Positions 12,874 to 21,259 of a DNA stretch of 64,000 nucleotides are shown here, piece after piece. The notes below the pieces were generated by a model, which saw only the letters and a list, made by a program, of their open reading frames with translations, did no database searches and was not told where the DNA came from. Position 1 is the first letter of the stretch. The number at the start of each line of letters is the position of its first letter. The position numbers and the translations under genes are program-made. The DNA is from Zymobacter palmae (GTDB taxonomy: Bacteria; Pseudomonadota; Gammaproteobacteria; Pseudomonadales; Halomonadaceae), in NCBI RefSeq assembly GCF_003610015.1, contig NZ_AP018933.1, positions 930,001 to 994,000 on the forward strand, in the 5' to 3' direction.

Positions 12874-13824
12874 ATGGCTGTCTGGCAATCCATTCAAAGT
12901 GTTGCCATCATCGTCTTGATCATTGCACTAGGGTATGTGCTACGACGGCGAGGTTCTCTGGCGGATAGCTTTTCCGGCAACATTTCACTGCTGATCACCA
13001 AAATTGCGTTGCCAGCGTCCATCTTCGTTTCCGTGCTGCACTATCTGAAGCGTGATGAACTGGCCAGCCTAGGTATCGGGCTTATATGTCCGTTTATTGG
13101 TGTTGGCATTGCCTATCTCGTGGGGTTCTTGCTGGTCCGTCTGTTAAATATTCCTGTAGGGCGCCGGGGAATATTCATTAACGGGATCGTCAACGCCAAC
13201 ACCATCTTCATTGGGCTGCCTCTCAACATTGCGTTGTTTGGCGAAGCCAGTATGAAGTACTTCCTCATCTACTATGTTGTGAATACTGTTTCGACCTGGA
13301 CGTTGGGGGCCTTCCTGATCGCCAACGATACCCCGCAGGGGAAAGGCCAAGCGCCTTCGTTGAAGGTAACGCTGCAGAAGCTGTTGCCGCCGCCTCTGCT
13401 GGGCTTCATTGCCGGGGTGCTGTATCTGCTGAGTGGGCTGCCGTTGCCAGAAGTGCTGGGTAAAACCCTGTCCTATGTCGGTAGTCTAGTGACGCCGCTT
13501 TCACTGATCTTCATTGGGATCGTGCTGAGCGACTCGGGGCTGAGCAGTATCCGCTTTGATAGCGATACGATCATCACATTGCTGGGACGCTTTGTGCTGT
13601 CGCCGCTGGTGCTGGCCGTACTGCTCACGTTTACGCCTTTCGATATCACAATGAAGCAGGTGCTGGTTATGCAGGCGGCAACGCCTATGCTAGCGGTGTT
13701 GCCGGTATTGGCCAGACAGGCGGGCGGCGATGTTCGCTTCGCGACCAATATCGTGACCACCAGTACCGTGCTGTTTGCCGTTGTTGCACCTATCGTGATG
13801 TGGCTGCTGCAGTATATGGCGTGA
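12874..13824 (+). CDS. AEC family transporter
   Basis: 316 aa. The ATG at 12874 is chosen because a perfect AAGGAGG (12862-12868) lies five bases upstream; a GTG at 12868 overlaps that site and is unlikely. About ten membrane spans. AEC features: N-terminal span with a YVLRRRG turn, the LPASIFVSVLHYLK segment, the conserved asparagine/glycine stretch NGIVNANTIFIGLPLNIALFG near residue 105-125 and TPLSLIFIGIVLSDSG near 215. A second, distantly related AEC gene lies at 9689 on the other strand. The substrate cannot be read from sequence. A strong terminator follows at 13864. Confidence 0.85.
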   Translation: MAVWQSIQSVAIIVLIIALGYVLRRRGSLADSFSGNISLLITKIALPASIFVSVLHYLKRDELASLGIGLICPFIGVGIAYLVGFLLVRLLNIPVGRRGIFINGIVNANTIFIGLPLNIALFGEASMKYFLIYYVVNTVSTWTLGAFLIANDTPQGKGQAPSLKVTLQKLLPPPLLGFIAGVLYLLSGLPLPEVLGKTLSYVGSLVTPLSLIFIGIVLSDSGLSSIRFDSDTIITLLGRFVLSPLVLAVLLTFTPFDITMKQVLVMQAATPMLAVLPVLARQAGGDVRFATNIVTTSTVLFAVVAPIVMWLLQYMA

Positions 13825-13863
13825 AGATGAAATTACGCTGGGCGTTCGATTCAGTAAGAATGA

Positions 13864-13901
13864 AAAAGGCGCCACTCTCTTATTGGAGGGTGGCGCCTTT
13901 T
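13864..13901. terminator. Bidirectional terminator
   Basis: 12-bp stem AAAAGGCGCCAC / GTGGCGCCTTTT with a 14-base loop, flanked by A and T runs. It lies between the convergent AEC gene and the small membrane protein gene. Confidence 0.9.
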
Positions 13902-13929
13902 GGCATGCTTGTCGTGCACTACTGAGCTT

Positions 13930-14154
13930 TCAGGTGGGAGGATCAAGCTCGGTCAATGCGACCACGAGAACCGCACAACCTAATAGTGGAATACCCAGCA
14001 GTGCTTCCAGACTGCCGATGATGACCAACGCGCCCATAGCGGTGCCTAGGGCGCTGAGCACGACGACTCTGCACGGGGTGAATGGCCCACCGTGCAAGGC
14101 GATGAAGGTGCCTGCAATGGCCACGGAGAAGGATAGCCAGAATAGAATGATCAT
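13930..14154 (-). CDS. Small hydrophobic membrane protein
   Basis: 74 aa, not recognised. Two or three membrane spans are likely: residues 1-20 (MIILFWLSFSVAIAGTFIAL), 28-48 (rich in Val, Leu, Gly, Ala) and 52-68 (LLGIPLLGCAVLVVAL). Support for coding: hydrophobicity in this frame only, a Shine-Dalgarno-like AAGGTGGGG just before the ATG, and a bidirectional terminator 29 bases past the stop. Overlapping ORFs in other frames lack these properties. No function is assigned. Confidence 0.6.
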   Translation of the reverse strand: MIILFWLSFSVAIAGTFIALHGGPFTPCRVVVLSALGTAMGALVIIGSLEALLGIPLLGCAVLVVALTELDPPT

Positions 14155-14324
14155 GACCCCACCTTGAGTATCTGCCCATGAGCAGGTGCCAGAAATGGCG
14201 GTGCCGTCTATGCCATTACCAGAGTTGCCTTAATGAAGGATATCTACTGTTGTAGAACTTGCCAGTCAGCGTTGGCTGTGTCATGAATCATGTGGAGCAT
14301 CCACGCTATATCGGCAGGTAGGCT

Positions 14325-14353
14325 TTGAAAATCCGTGTAGGATACTCTATCTT
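14325..14353 (+). promoter_or_regulatory. Promoter of the NlpE-like lipoprotein gene
   Basis: TTGAAA (14325-14330) and TATCTT (14348-14353) with a 17-base spacer, 40 bases before the start codon. Confidence 0.55.
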
Positions 14354-14392
14354 GAGATGCGAAATGTCGTGTGAACACAAGGAGATGGTTCC

Positions 14393-14812
14393 ATGAAAAT
14401 CAAGACTCTGGCTGCAGCAGCTGTACTGGCTGCGCTGGCAGGCTGTGCAAGCGGTCCGCAAACCCCTTACACCAAGCTGGCAGGGCAGTACGAAGGGGTT
14501 CTGCCGTGCGTTGACTGCTCTGGTATCAAGACGAACCTGAAAGTCCGTGATGCCAATGACGGCAATGCCGGAACGTTCGAATTGGTCAGCGTCCGTGAAG
14601 GGAAAAGCAGTCAAGCGCTGCTGACCAAAGGTAATGTCTTCACCGTCGAAAATGCGGGTGAAATGAAATATCCGCTGATCTATCAGCTGCGTGGACCGGA
14701 AGGCAACGCCATCTACAACCTACTGCCGCTGGAAAACGGTGACCTGCAGTTGCTGGACACTAACATGAACCAGCCGAAAACAGGCATCGACATGACACTC
14801 AAACGTCGTTGA
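14393..14812 (+). CDS. NlpE-like copper-resistance lipoprotein
   Basis: 139 aa. The signal peptide ends in a lipobox LAGC (Cys18), so the product is a lipoprotein. The mature part begins with GQYEGVLPCVDCSGIKTNL (about residues 31-49), the NlpE N-terminal domain signature including its CxxC. E. coli NlpE reports envelope and copper stress to CpxA, but this protein is a single-domain form about half that length, so a role in Cpx signalling is not implied. Ribosome site AAGGAG is eight bases before the ATG. Monocistronic, with a terminator at 14867. Confidence 0.85.
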   Translation: MKIKTLAAAAVLAALAGCASGPQTPYTKLAGQYEGVLPCVDCSGIKTNLKVRDANDGNAGTFELVSVREGKSSQALLTKGNVFTVENAGEMKYPLIYQLRGPEGNAIYNLLPLENGDLQLLDTNMNQPKTGIDMTLKRR

Positions 14813-14866
14813 TTCTGTAGAGGTAGATCAAAGGGCTGCTGTGCTGCAGTTCTCTACCTGATAAAA

Positions 14867-14894
14867 AAGAGGCATCCCCATGGGGATGCCTCTT
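14867..14894. terminator. Bidirectional terminator
   Basis: Near-perfect palindrome AAGAGGCATCCCCA / TGGGGATGCCTCTT between convergent genes, preceded by an A-run and followed by T-rich sequence, so it can serve both strands. Confidence 0.9.
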
Positions 14895-14913
14895 TGCGTT
14901 TCGGGCGCTGTAT

Positions 14914-16479
14914 TTATGAACCCTTGCCTTCCTGCAACGATGCATTGCCATTCTGTGCATAGGCACGGTCGTTGTCTGGAGAGGAGAGACGAGCGATAAA
15001 CTGCTGGGCCTGGCGCTTGAAGCTGGCCAGCTGGGCACCGGAGAGTTGCTGACCGTTCGGCAGTTTGACGCGCATGGGGTCGACAGCACGGTTGCTGACC
15101 AGCACTTCGTAGTGAAGGTGAGGGCCAGTTACGCGGCCAGTGCTGCCTGAGAGTGCGATCGGGGCACCCATGTTGACGCGCTCACCCTGACGTACCAGCG
15201 AACGTGACAGGTGCAGATAACGGGTCTTGAGGCCTTCACCGTGATCGATGACAAGATAGTGACCCGCGTACTGGTTATAGGCAACTTGTGTGACCACCCC
15301 CGCACTGGGAGACTTGATGGTCGTACCGGTTGGCATACCAAAGTCCGTACCGTGGTGCGGCGCAACGCGGTGCGTGACCGGGTGCAAGCGTGTCAGATCG
15401 AATGCTGAGGTGACGGGGTGCTGACCGGAGAACGGAAAACGGTTGAATGACGGATCCAGTCCGCGGCCGTCCGGCGTATAAAAGCTGTCGTTGTAGCGTA
15501 CGAGCGTTACATTGGAAGAAGCCCCTTTGTACTGGATGGCCAGTACGCGTGAGCCGAGCTTCTTGCCGTCCAGTGTGTCTGCCTCAATCAGTGCTTGGAA
15601 TTGGTCACCAGCGCGGGCCTGAGCGCGGAAGTTAAGCTTGCGTGACAGGGCGCGGGTGATTTCGGTGACTTCGCTGCTGGAAAGCCCGCTGGCCTGTGCG
15701 GATTGGCCGAAGCTACCGTTGACCGTACCCGCGTAGGTGCGCTGCATGGGTTCTACGTTGCGATGGATATTGGTGTAGGCATAGCGGCCGCTGTCTTCGT
15801 GCGTCAACAGCAGGCCATCGCGTGCAGTACGCATAACACGCAGCGATACCAGCTGGTTGCGTGCGTCGACCTGATAGTCGATGGACATGCCGATGCGCAG
15901 CTGAGTCAGAATGCGGCGCGTATTGTTATCCGGCAGGCTGTTGAGCAGGTTGCTAACTTTGACGGCGTCCAGCCCCATGCTCTGAGCGGCAATCGAACCG
16001 AAGCTATCGCCCGGTTGTACGGTATAGCTGAGCCAGCGTAGCTGATCATCGCTTGGCTCTGTTGCGACTTCTTGATCCAGCGCACCTTGGTTGCCGAGCG
16101 CGTCATCGTCATAGGGAAGTTCGTCAGAGAAATCGGCATCGTTACCGGTGGTTAACGCCGAAAGAAAGCGCTGGTGAAACGGTGAAATGGTGGTGCTATC
16201 AGTGTCGATCGGATCGGTGTGGCTGAGCGCTGTCAGCAGCTGAGCACCTGCCGTATCAACGGCGAAGTGGATGTCGTCGCTATCGCCGTCATCGTCTTCA
16301 TTATCGGTATCACTGACTTGATTCATCGCGACATCGGCTGTGTTATGCGGCGCATCCTGTAAAGGGGCCTGCGGACGATGTTGCTGGTAAGCGTGGATGC
16401 CCAGAACAGATACCATCGACAAGATGGGCACCATGAGAAATTTATGGGGGCGAGGCAGCGCGGTAAATAAACGGAACAT
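14914..16479 (-). CDS. mepM: Murein DD-endopeptidase, M23 family (MepM-like)
   Basis: 521 aa from the ATG at 16479; the frame stays open to 16704, but those 75 codons do not look coding and residues 9-14 (LPRPHK) align with the N-terminus of E. coli MepM. Cleaves D-Ala-mDAP cross-links in peptidoglycan to allow sheet growth. Order: membrane anchor near residues 15-30, an acidic linker, a LysM-like/OapA segment (YTVQPGDSFGSIA), a second helical domain, then the M23 metallopeptidase with zinc residues in HHGTDFG and HLHYEV near the C-terminus. Both M23 motifs are intact. The 5' side is a 970-bp gap holding a LexA-like box and a 9-bp array. Confidence 0.92.
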   Translation of the reverse strand: MFRLFTALPRPHKFLMVPILSMVSVLGIHAYQQHRPQAPLQDAPHNTADVAMNQVSDTDNEDDDGDSDDIHFAVDTAGAQLLTALSHTDPIDTDSTTISPFHQRFLSALTTGNDADFSDELPYDDDALGNQGALDQEVATEPSDDQLRWLSYTVQPGDSFGSIAAQSMGLDAVKVSNLLNSLPDNNTRRILTQLRIGMSIDYQVDARNQLVSLRVMRTARDGLLLTHEDSGRYAYTNIHRNVEPMQRTYAGTVNGSFGQSAQASGLSSSEVTEITRALSRKLNFRAQARAGDQFQALIEADTLDGKKLGSRVLAIQYKGASSNVTLVRYNDSFYTPDGRGLDPSFNRFPFSGQHPVTSAFDLTRLHPVTHRVAPHHGTDFGMPTGTTIKSPSAGVVTQVAYNQYAGHYLVIDHGEGLKTRYLHLSRSLVRQGERVNMGAPIALSGSTGRVTGPHLHYEVLVSNRAVDPMRVKLPNGQQLSGAQLASFKRQAQQFIARLSSPDNDRAYAQNGNASLQEGKGS

Positions 16480-17113
16480 GAATGAAAAGACCGTGGCCGT
16501 AAGGTGGATGATCGAAAAAGGTGAATAAAATACACCGCCATTTATATTGAGACGGCCAACATTACCCGATTGTACAGGGGGTGAACAGGAAAGTAGCCGC
16601 TGTATTAACCCTTGATTTACGGTTTGCACCGTGGTGTAGACGGGAAACGAAAGCCCACTGGTATGACCAGTGGCACAGCTGTCAGTGCCAGCTGCAATGT
16701 GCAAAAAAATGAAAATTTGTAATCATGGCAGGCGCATGACCACTATTTTGCACGGTTGGCGGTTACGTTTCCAGTCTGGATCGGGTCTATGACCGTGACG
16801 ATCATAATATCGGCTTTCAAATTGAATGACTTGATATAGACCTTATAAGAAAGCATGTTTTGGTTATCTGTTTATTTCCACATGACTGTTATTTTGTACA
16901 GTATTGTATATTATTATCGCTAGATAATGAGGCGGCGTCTGCATATTTAATAAAATGTTAATCTAAAGGCGTGGGTAGAGCCCTCTGATCTTGTATATCC
17001 TTTAATGTGTAGATGTCATTTGGCGATAGCGATTTCTCAATCGGTGTCTGCGACTCGGCACTTGCGTGGCATTGATGACTTGCTTGATAGTCGCCTTGAA
17101 AAGGTGTTCGCTT
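16480..17113. other. AT-rich gap upstream of mepM
   Basis: 634 bases with no convincing gene. 16700-16990 is clearly AT-richer than its neighbours and contains the LexA-like box at 16884-16903. Small ORFs running into the 9-bp array are discussed under the array. Confidence 0.5.
16884..16903. promoter_or_regulatory. LexA (SOS) box candidate
   Basis: GACTGTTATTTTGTACAGTA: CTGT-N8-ACAG with flanking A and TA, a very close match to the gammaproteobacterial SOS consensus. A possible -10 TATATT (16907-16912) lies just to the right, so the box could block a rightward promoter. To the left it is about 400 bp from the mepM start. The controlled gene is unclear. Confidence 0.6.
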
Positions 17114-17345
17114 CCCGCAGACCCCGCAGACCCCGCAGACCCCGCAGACCCCGCAGACCCCGCAGACCCCGCAGACCCCGCAGACCCCGCAGACCCCGCA
17201 GACCCCGCAGACCCCGCAGACCCCGCAGACCCCGCAGACCCCGCAGACCCCGCAGACCCCGCAGACCCCGCAGACCCCGCAGACCCCGCAGACCCCGCAG
17301 ACCCCGCAGACCCCGCAGACCCCGCAGACCCCGCAGACCCCGCAG
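17114..17345. repeat. 9-bp tandem array, about 26 copies
   Basis: Unit CCCGCAGAC is repeated 25.8 times without a visible change. Nine is a multiple of three, so each frame reads a tripeptide repeat (PQT, RRP or ADP on plus; GSA, GLR or VCG on minus) and no frame is stopped. ORFs at 17005 and 17066 (+) and 17391 (-) cross it, but their unique flanks resemble no protein I know. It begins 107 bases after the yaiI stop. Confidence 0.97.
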
Positions 17346-17451
17346 TGCTAGGCGTGCGGCGGTTAAAGAGCGAGGCGGGCATAAAGCTCAATACGCTTTG
17401 AGTGCCGCATCAAATGCGCATTGAGCAACACTATTGGGGCACGACTGTTCA

Positions 17452-17931
17452 CTAAGAACGCGTTGGACGGGGGAGACGTGCAAGCTGGCGGTCGAAGGCG
17501 TTAGCGAACTGCTGGATATCACGTGGTCCCAGTGGTTTCGCTCCGCCGTGGTGTTCGCCGCTAGCGCGCATCGTTTCCATGAAGTCGCGCATGTTGAGGC
17601 GAGGGCCAATATTGTCGAGCGTGAGCGGTTCTCCGCGATGGGTGAGCACTAGTGCGCCTTTCTTAAGCACGTCGGATGCAAGAGGTAGGTCGGCCGTGAT
17701 TACGAGTGCACCGGGCTGTACGCGTTCGGCGATTAAGGCATCAGCCGCATCGGCACCCTGTGGCGCATTCAGGGCAATCGCGAACGGTGTGCGGGGCAGT
17801 GGCACTAGGTGGTTGGCGACGAAGCAGGCCGGTAGTTGAGTACGTACGGCGGCGCGAACAATAAGTTCGCGGATAGCGCGTGGGCAGGCGTCAGCATCGA
17901 CCCAGATGGCAATCTGTGGGGTAGTGTTCAT
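17452..17931 (-). CDS. yaiI: YaiI/YqxD family protein (UPF0178)
   Basis: 159 aa. N-terminal IAIWVDADACPRAIRELIVRAA (residues 8-29) is the family signature, with acidic residues typical of a PIN-like nuclease fold. Later family landmarks are GADAADALIAERVQPGALVIT near 59-79, DLPLA and VLTHRGEPLTLDNI. No confirmed biochemical function is known to me for this family; a nuclease role is suggested only by fold. AAGG lies seven bases before the ATG. It is alone on its strand between two long gaps. Confidence 0.92.
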   Translation of the reverse strand: MNTTPQIAIWVDADACPRAIRELIVRAAVRTQLPACFVANHLVPLPRTPFAIALNAPQGADAADALIAERVQPGALVITADLPLASDVLKKGALVLTHRGEPLTLDNIGPRLNMRDFMETMRASGEHHGGAKPLGPRDIQQFANAFDRQLARLPRPTRS

Positions 17932-18455
17932 TAAAAACCTTGTGTAATGGTCATAAAGGCATAGGCATGTTATCCCTTTTGGTGATAGAATACGCTTTCT
18001 TCGCTATGTGCAGACCCTACCCTCAATAGTGATTCGCCCCCTCCCAATGTCCTGTCGATGCCGGACGGACTCGATTTGTCCCGGTATGCGTCAGCGTCCA
18101 TTCGGTCATGCGGCAAGCCTGTGATGGCTTGTAAGTGTGGGAAAGATATCAGTATGGCGAGCGTCACGTTGGGTACTTTGAATGACAAGCCCCATGGCCT
18201 GTTGTTGATGTATTGGCTTAACGCTTTGTCTTTACTGGTATATCGGTCTCCACTGGTGCGTGCATGAGGAATGGTGTCATCGGCTGTCCGCTGATGGCCG
18301 TCCGACAATGTCAGGTGCGATTCGGCCACGTGGTTCGTAGGGTGGCCTGAATTTCCATGTATCGCCGTGTTCGTCGACCTTGCATCTATGTATGAGGGAT
18401 TCCTTCATATATCTGTCATGCAGGGTGGGCCTGTCCGGCTCGTGTAAGGTGTGAA
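17932..18455. other. Gap between yaiI and the DEAD-box gene
   Basis: 524 bases. A 119-codon minus-strand ORF (17970-18329) lacks a ribosome site and recognisable content, so I do not call it. The right part probably forms a long 5' leader for the helicase mRNA, a feature of E. coli deaD, but I see no promoter I would defend. Confidence 0.45.
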
Positions 18456-20159
18456 ATGACTTCGATGTCCGATGTCTCGTCTGATTTCCAGACGCTTGGG
18501 CTGCTGCCCGCTGTTCTCCGGTCTCTTGATATCCTCGGATACACGACCCCTTCTCCCATTCAGCTTCAGACTATCCCTTCCTTGCTGGAAGGTCGTGATC
18601 TGTTGGGTCAGGCCCAGACGGGTACTGGCAAGACGGCGGCCTTTGCGCTGCCGATGCTGTCACGTCTCGATGTTTCGCGTCGTGAAGCTCAAGTTCTGGT
18701 GCTGGCGCCGACGCGCGAGCTGGCTCAGCAGGTAGCCGTCAACTTTGGCCGTTATGGTCAGTTCATTGAAGGCCTGGAAGTTGTGACGCTGTGTGGTGGT
18801 CAGGACTACCGTGACCAGCTGCGCAGTCTGCGTGCTGGTGCTCAGGTCGTCGTGGGTACGCCGGGGCGCGTCATTGACCACCTGGACCGCGGTTCCCTGA
18901 ACCTGTCCGGGCTGTCCGCTCTCGTGCTGGACGAAGCTGATGAAATGCTGCGTATGGGCTTCATCGACGATGTCGAACGCGTTCTGCGTGACACGCCGAA
19001 GACGGCTCAGCGCGTCTTCTTCTCTGCGACACTGCCGCACGAGATCGAAAAGATCGTCAACCGTTACTTGGTTGATCCGGTCAAGGTGCAGATTGAAGCT
19101 AAGGCGGTTACTACCACCATCACGCAGCGCATGTGCCGCGTAGAAGGTAGTGCCAAGCTGGAAGCGCTGTCCCGCCTGATCGAAGTCGAGAACATGGACG
19201 CCGCGATCGTCTTCGTACGTACGCGTGCCGCCTGTACGACGGTCGTTGAGCACCTGTCTGCGCGTGGCGTTGCAGCGGCAGCACTGTCCGGCGATCTGGA
19301 CCAGAGCCTGCGCGAGCGCACCGTTGCGCGTCTGAAACGCGGCAAAATTGACGTTCTGGTTGCGACAGACGTGGCCGCACGTGGTCTTGATGTTCCGCGT
19401 ATCACGCACGTCATCAACTACGACCTGCCGCACGATACCGAAGCCTACGTTCACCGTATCGGTCGTACCGGTCGTGCTGGACGTGAAGGCACGGCCATCA
19501 CTTTCGTCGGTGGTCGCGAAATGCGTCGCATCCAGTGGCTGGAACGTGCTACCGGTCAGCGCATCGAGTCCATCGCACTGCCTGACGAAAAAGCACTGCG
19601 TGCGCATCGTGACGAGCGCTTCAAGGCGCGCGCTGTTGAAGCACTGAGCGGCGAATCGTCCATGGCACAGCGTGCACTGGTCGAAGAGCTGGTCGCTCAA
19701 GGTTACGATCCGCTGGATTTGGCTACTGTCTTTGCTCAGCTGGCTCGCGCTGATGAAGCACCGATTCGTCCGCTGCCGCGTCAGGACAGCCGTAACGACC
19801 GCAATGATCGTAACGATCGCGGTGGTCGTGGCGAGCGTAGTCCTCGTGGCGAACGTGGCCCGCGCCGTGAACGCGGTCCGCGCGAAGGCATGACGCGCTA
19901 TCGCGTGGCCGTTGGCCATCGTGAAGGCATCAAACCGGGGCAGCTGGTAGGCGCTCTGGCAAACGAAGGTGGCATCGAAGGCGCGCGTATCGGTCGTATC
20001 GATATTCGTCAGTCCTTCAGCACCGTCGAGCTGCCGAACAACCTGCCTGCCGCTACCCTAGCGAAAATGGGACGCGCTCGCGTTGCGGGTCGTACGCTGG
20101 ATATCAGTGAAGACACTGGTCGTCCGGAGCGTCGCCGTGAAGAGCATCGTCCGGCATAA
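18456..20159 (+). CDS. deaD: DEAD-box RNA helicase (DeaD/CsdA-like)
   Basis: 567 aa. ATP-dependent RNA helicase of the type acting in ribosome assembly and mRNA turnover in the cold. Motifs: Q motif GYTTPSPIQ (29-36), Walker A AQTGTGKT (53-60), PTRELA (85-90), DEAD (159-162), SAT (190-192), motif VI HRIGRTGR (332-339). A disordered Arg/Asp/Asn/Gly-rich stretch near 445-475 (repeated RND) precedes a C-terminal DbpA-type RNA-binding domain (RYRVAVGHREGIKPGQLVGAL onward). The total is shorter than E. coli DeaD (629), mainly in the tail. The ATG is weakly preceded by TAAGGTG. A terminator follows at 20201. Confidence 0.94.
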   Translation: MTSMSDVSSDFQTLGLLPAVLRSLDILGYTTPSPIQLQTIPSLLEGRDLLGQAQTGTGKTAAFALPMLSRLDVSRREAQVLVLAPTRELAQQVAVNFGRYGQFIEGLEVVTLCGGQDYRDQLRSLRAGAQVVVGTPGRVIDHLDRGSLNLSGLSALVLDEADEMLRMGFIDDVERVLRDTPKTAQRVFFSATLPHEIEKIVNRYLVDPVKVQIEAKAVTTTITQRMCRVEGSAKLEALSRLIEVENMDAAIVFVRTRAACTTVVEHLSARGVAAAALSGDLDQSLRERTVARLKRGKIDVLVATDVAARGLDVPRITHVINYDLPHDTEAYVHRIGRTGRAGREGTAITFVGGREMRRIQWLERATGQRIESIALPDEKALRAHRDERFKARAVEALSGESSMAQRALVEELVAQGYDPLDLATVFAQLARADEAPIRPLPRQDSRNDRNDRNDRGGRGERSPRGERGPRRERGPREGMTRYRVAVGHREGIKPGQLVGALANEGGIEGARIGRIDIRQSFSTVELPNNLPAATLAKMGRARVAGRTLDISEDTGRPERRREEHRPA

Positions 20160-20200
20160 GTCGTTCGATATCGGGCAAGGCTGATACCTTCCCGGTCATG

Positions 20201-20242
20201 CAACGCCCTCGCTGCCCCTGTGGTAGCGGGGGCGTTGTCGTT
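20201..20242 (+). terminator. Terminator of deaD
   Basis: Stem CAACGCCCTCGCT / AGCGGGGGCGTTG (one mismatch) followed by TCGTTT, 41 bases past the stop. Confidence 0.75.
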
Positions 20243-20320
20243 TAGTGCGGTCGCTTTGGCGAATGGGAAAGGGAAGAAAAGCCTTGAGATCGTGGTGCAA
20301 GATGAAGTGATATGCTGAAG

Positions 20321-20434
20321 ACCAAGACCAAGACCAAGACCAAGACCAAGACCAAGACCAAGACCAAGACCAAGACCAAGACCAAGACCAAGACCAAGAC
20401 CAAGACCAAGACCAAGACCAAGACCAAGACCAAG
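20321..20434. repeat. 6-bp tandem array, 19 perfect copies
   Basis: Unit ACCAAG repeated 19 times (114 bp). All six frames are open (TK, PR, QD on plus; LG, LV, WS on minus), so crossing minus-strand ORFs are not evidence of coding. It ends 33 bases before the nfi start and just before its ribosome site, in the region where the nfi promoter or leader should be. Confidence 0.97.
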
Positions 20435-20467
20435 ATGGGTTGAGCATCGGCAGCAAAGGGAGGCGAT

Positions 20468-21217
20468 ATGGAGCAGTTGCATGCGTGGACCGAAGACCCG
20501 AGAACGGCCATCCAGTTGCAAAAGGCGTTGGCGCCGCGGGTGATACGAGAAGACTGTTTGCCAACGTCCGTTGATCTGATTGCGGGGGTCGACGTCGGCT
20601 TCGAGCCGCTTGATCCGAAGCGCAATGTGCGCGTGGACCCTGCTGCCCCCTCATTAACGCGGGCGGTGATCGTAGTGATGGAGTATCCCTCGCTGAGAGT
20701 GGTTGAGCAGGTGCTGCATCGGCAGCCGACGACCATGCCCTATATTCCCGGTCTGCTATCTTTTCGGGAGCTGCCCGCTATTCTGGAAGCATATGCCTGC
20801 CTTGAGCATCGCCCCGACCTACTGATGGTGGATGGGATGGGTATCGCTCATCCGCGCCGGGTGGGAATTGCTACTCATTTGGGGCTGTGGCTCGATAAGC
20901 CGTCCATTGGCGTGGGCAAAAGCCGTCTGTGTGGCCGTCATGCGGAGGTGCCCGATGTAAAAGGGGCAATGGTCCCCTTGATCGATAAGGGGGAAGAAGT
21001 GGGGCGTGTCATGCGTTCGCGTGAGGGCGTTAAGCCGCTCTATATTTCGCAGGGCCATCGTATTTCTCTTGAGACCGCGTGCGATTGGGTGCGTGCTTGC
21101 CTGACGCGCTATAAGCTGCCGGAGCCAACGCGTCAGGCGGATCGCCTAGCATCACGCCGCACCCGGGAAGGCGTATTGATGCGGGAAGCGCGCTCTACGG
21201 GACAGGATCAAGCGTGA
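20468..21217 (+). CDS. nfi: Endonuclease V
   Basis: 249 aa, slightly longer than E. coli Nfi (223). Nicks DNA (and inosine-containing RNA) one base 3' of deaminated purines such as inosine. Catalytic Asp42 is in GVDVGF, the conserved YIPGLLSFRE (92-101) carries Glu101, and Asp122 lies in VDGMGIAHPRR; the usual DGHG is DGMG here, a conservative-site change worth noting. The substrate-binding SIGVGKSRL follows near 146. GGGAGG lies seven bases before the ATG. It sits directly behind the 6-bp array and deaD's terminator, so it needs its own promoter. Confidence 0.93.
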   Translation: MEQLHAWTEDPRTAIQLQKALAPRVIREDCLPTSVDLIAGVDVGFEPLDPKRNVRVDPAAPSLTRAVIVVMEYPSLRVVEQVLHRQPTTMPYIPGLLSFRELPAILEAYACLEHRPDLLMVDGMGIAHPRRVGIATHLGLWLDKPSIGVGKSRLCGRHAEVPDVKGAMVPLIDKGEEVGRVMRSREGVKPLYISQGHRISLETACDWVRACLTRYKLPEPTRQADRLASRRTREGVLMREARSTGQDQA

Positions 21218-21259
21218 GCCGCGCTGTGCAGTGCCTCACGGTCCGACAAGGAGGTCGAC

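Noticed and set aside
17970-18329. 119-codon minus-strand ORF between yaiI and deaD
   Set aside because: No ribosome site, no recognisable domain, composition like non-coding sequence.
18660-19919. 419-codon minus-strand ORF
   Set aside because: Antisense shadow of the DEAD-box helicase gene, whose motifs are unambiguous.
20009-20736. Minus-strand ORFs with LG, SW or VL repeats
   Set aside because: Products of the hexamer array, extending antisense into deaD and nfi; no independent support.
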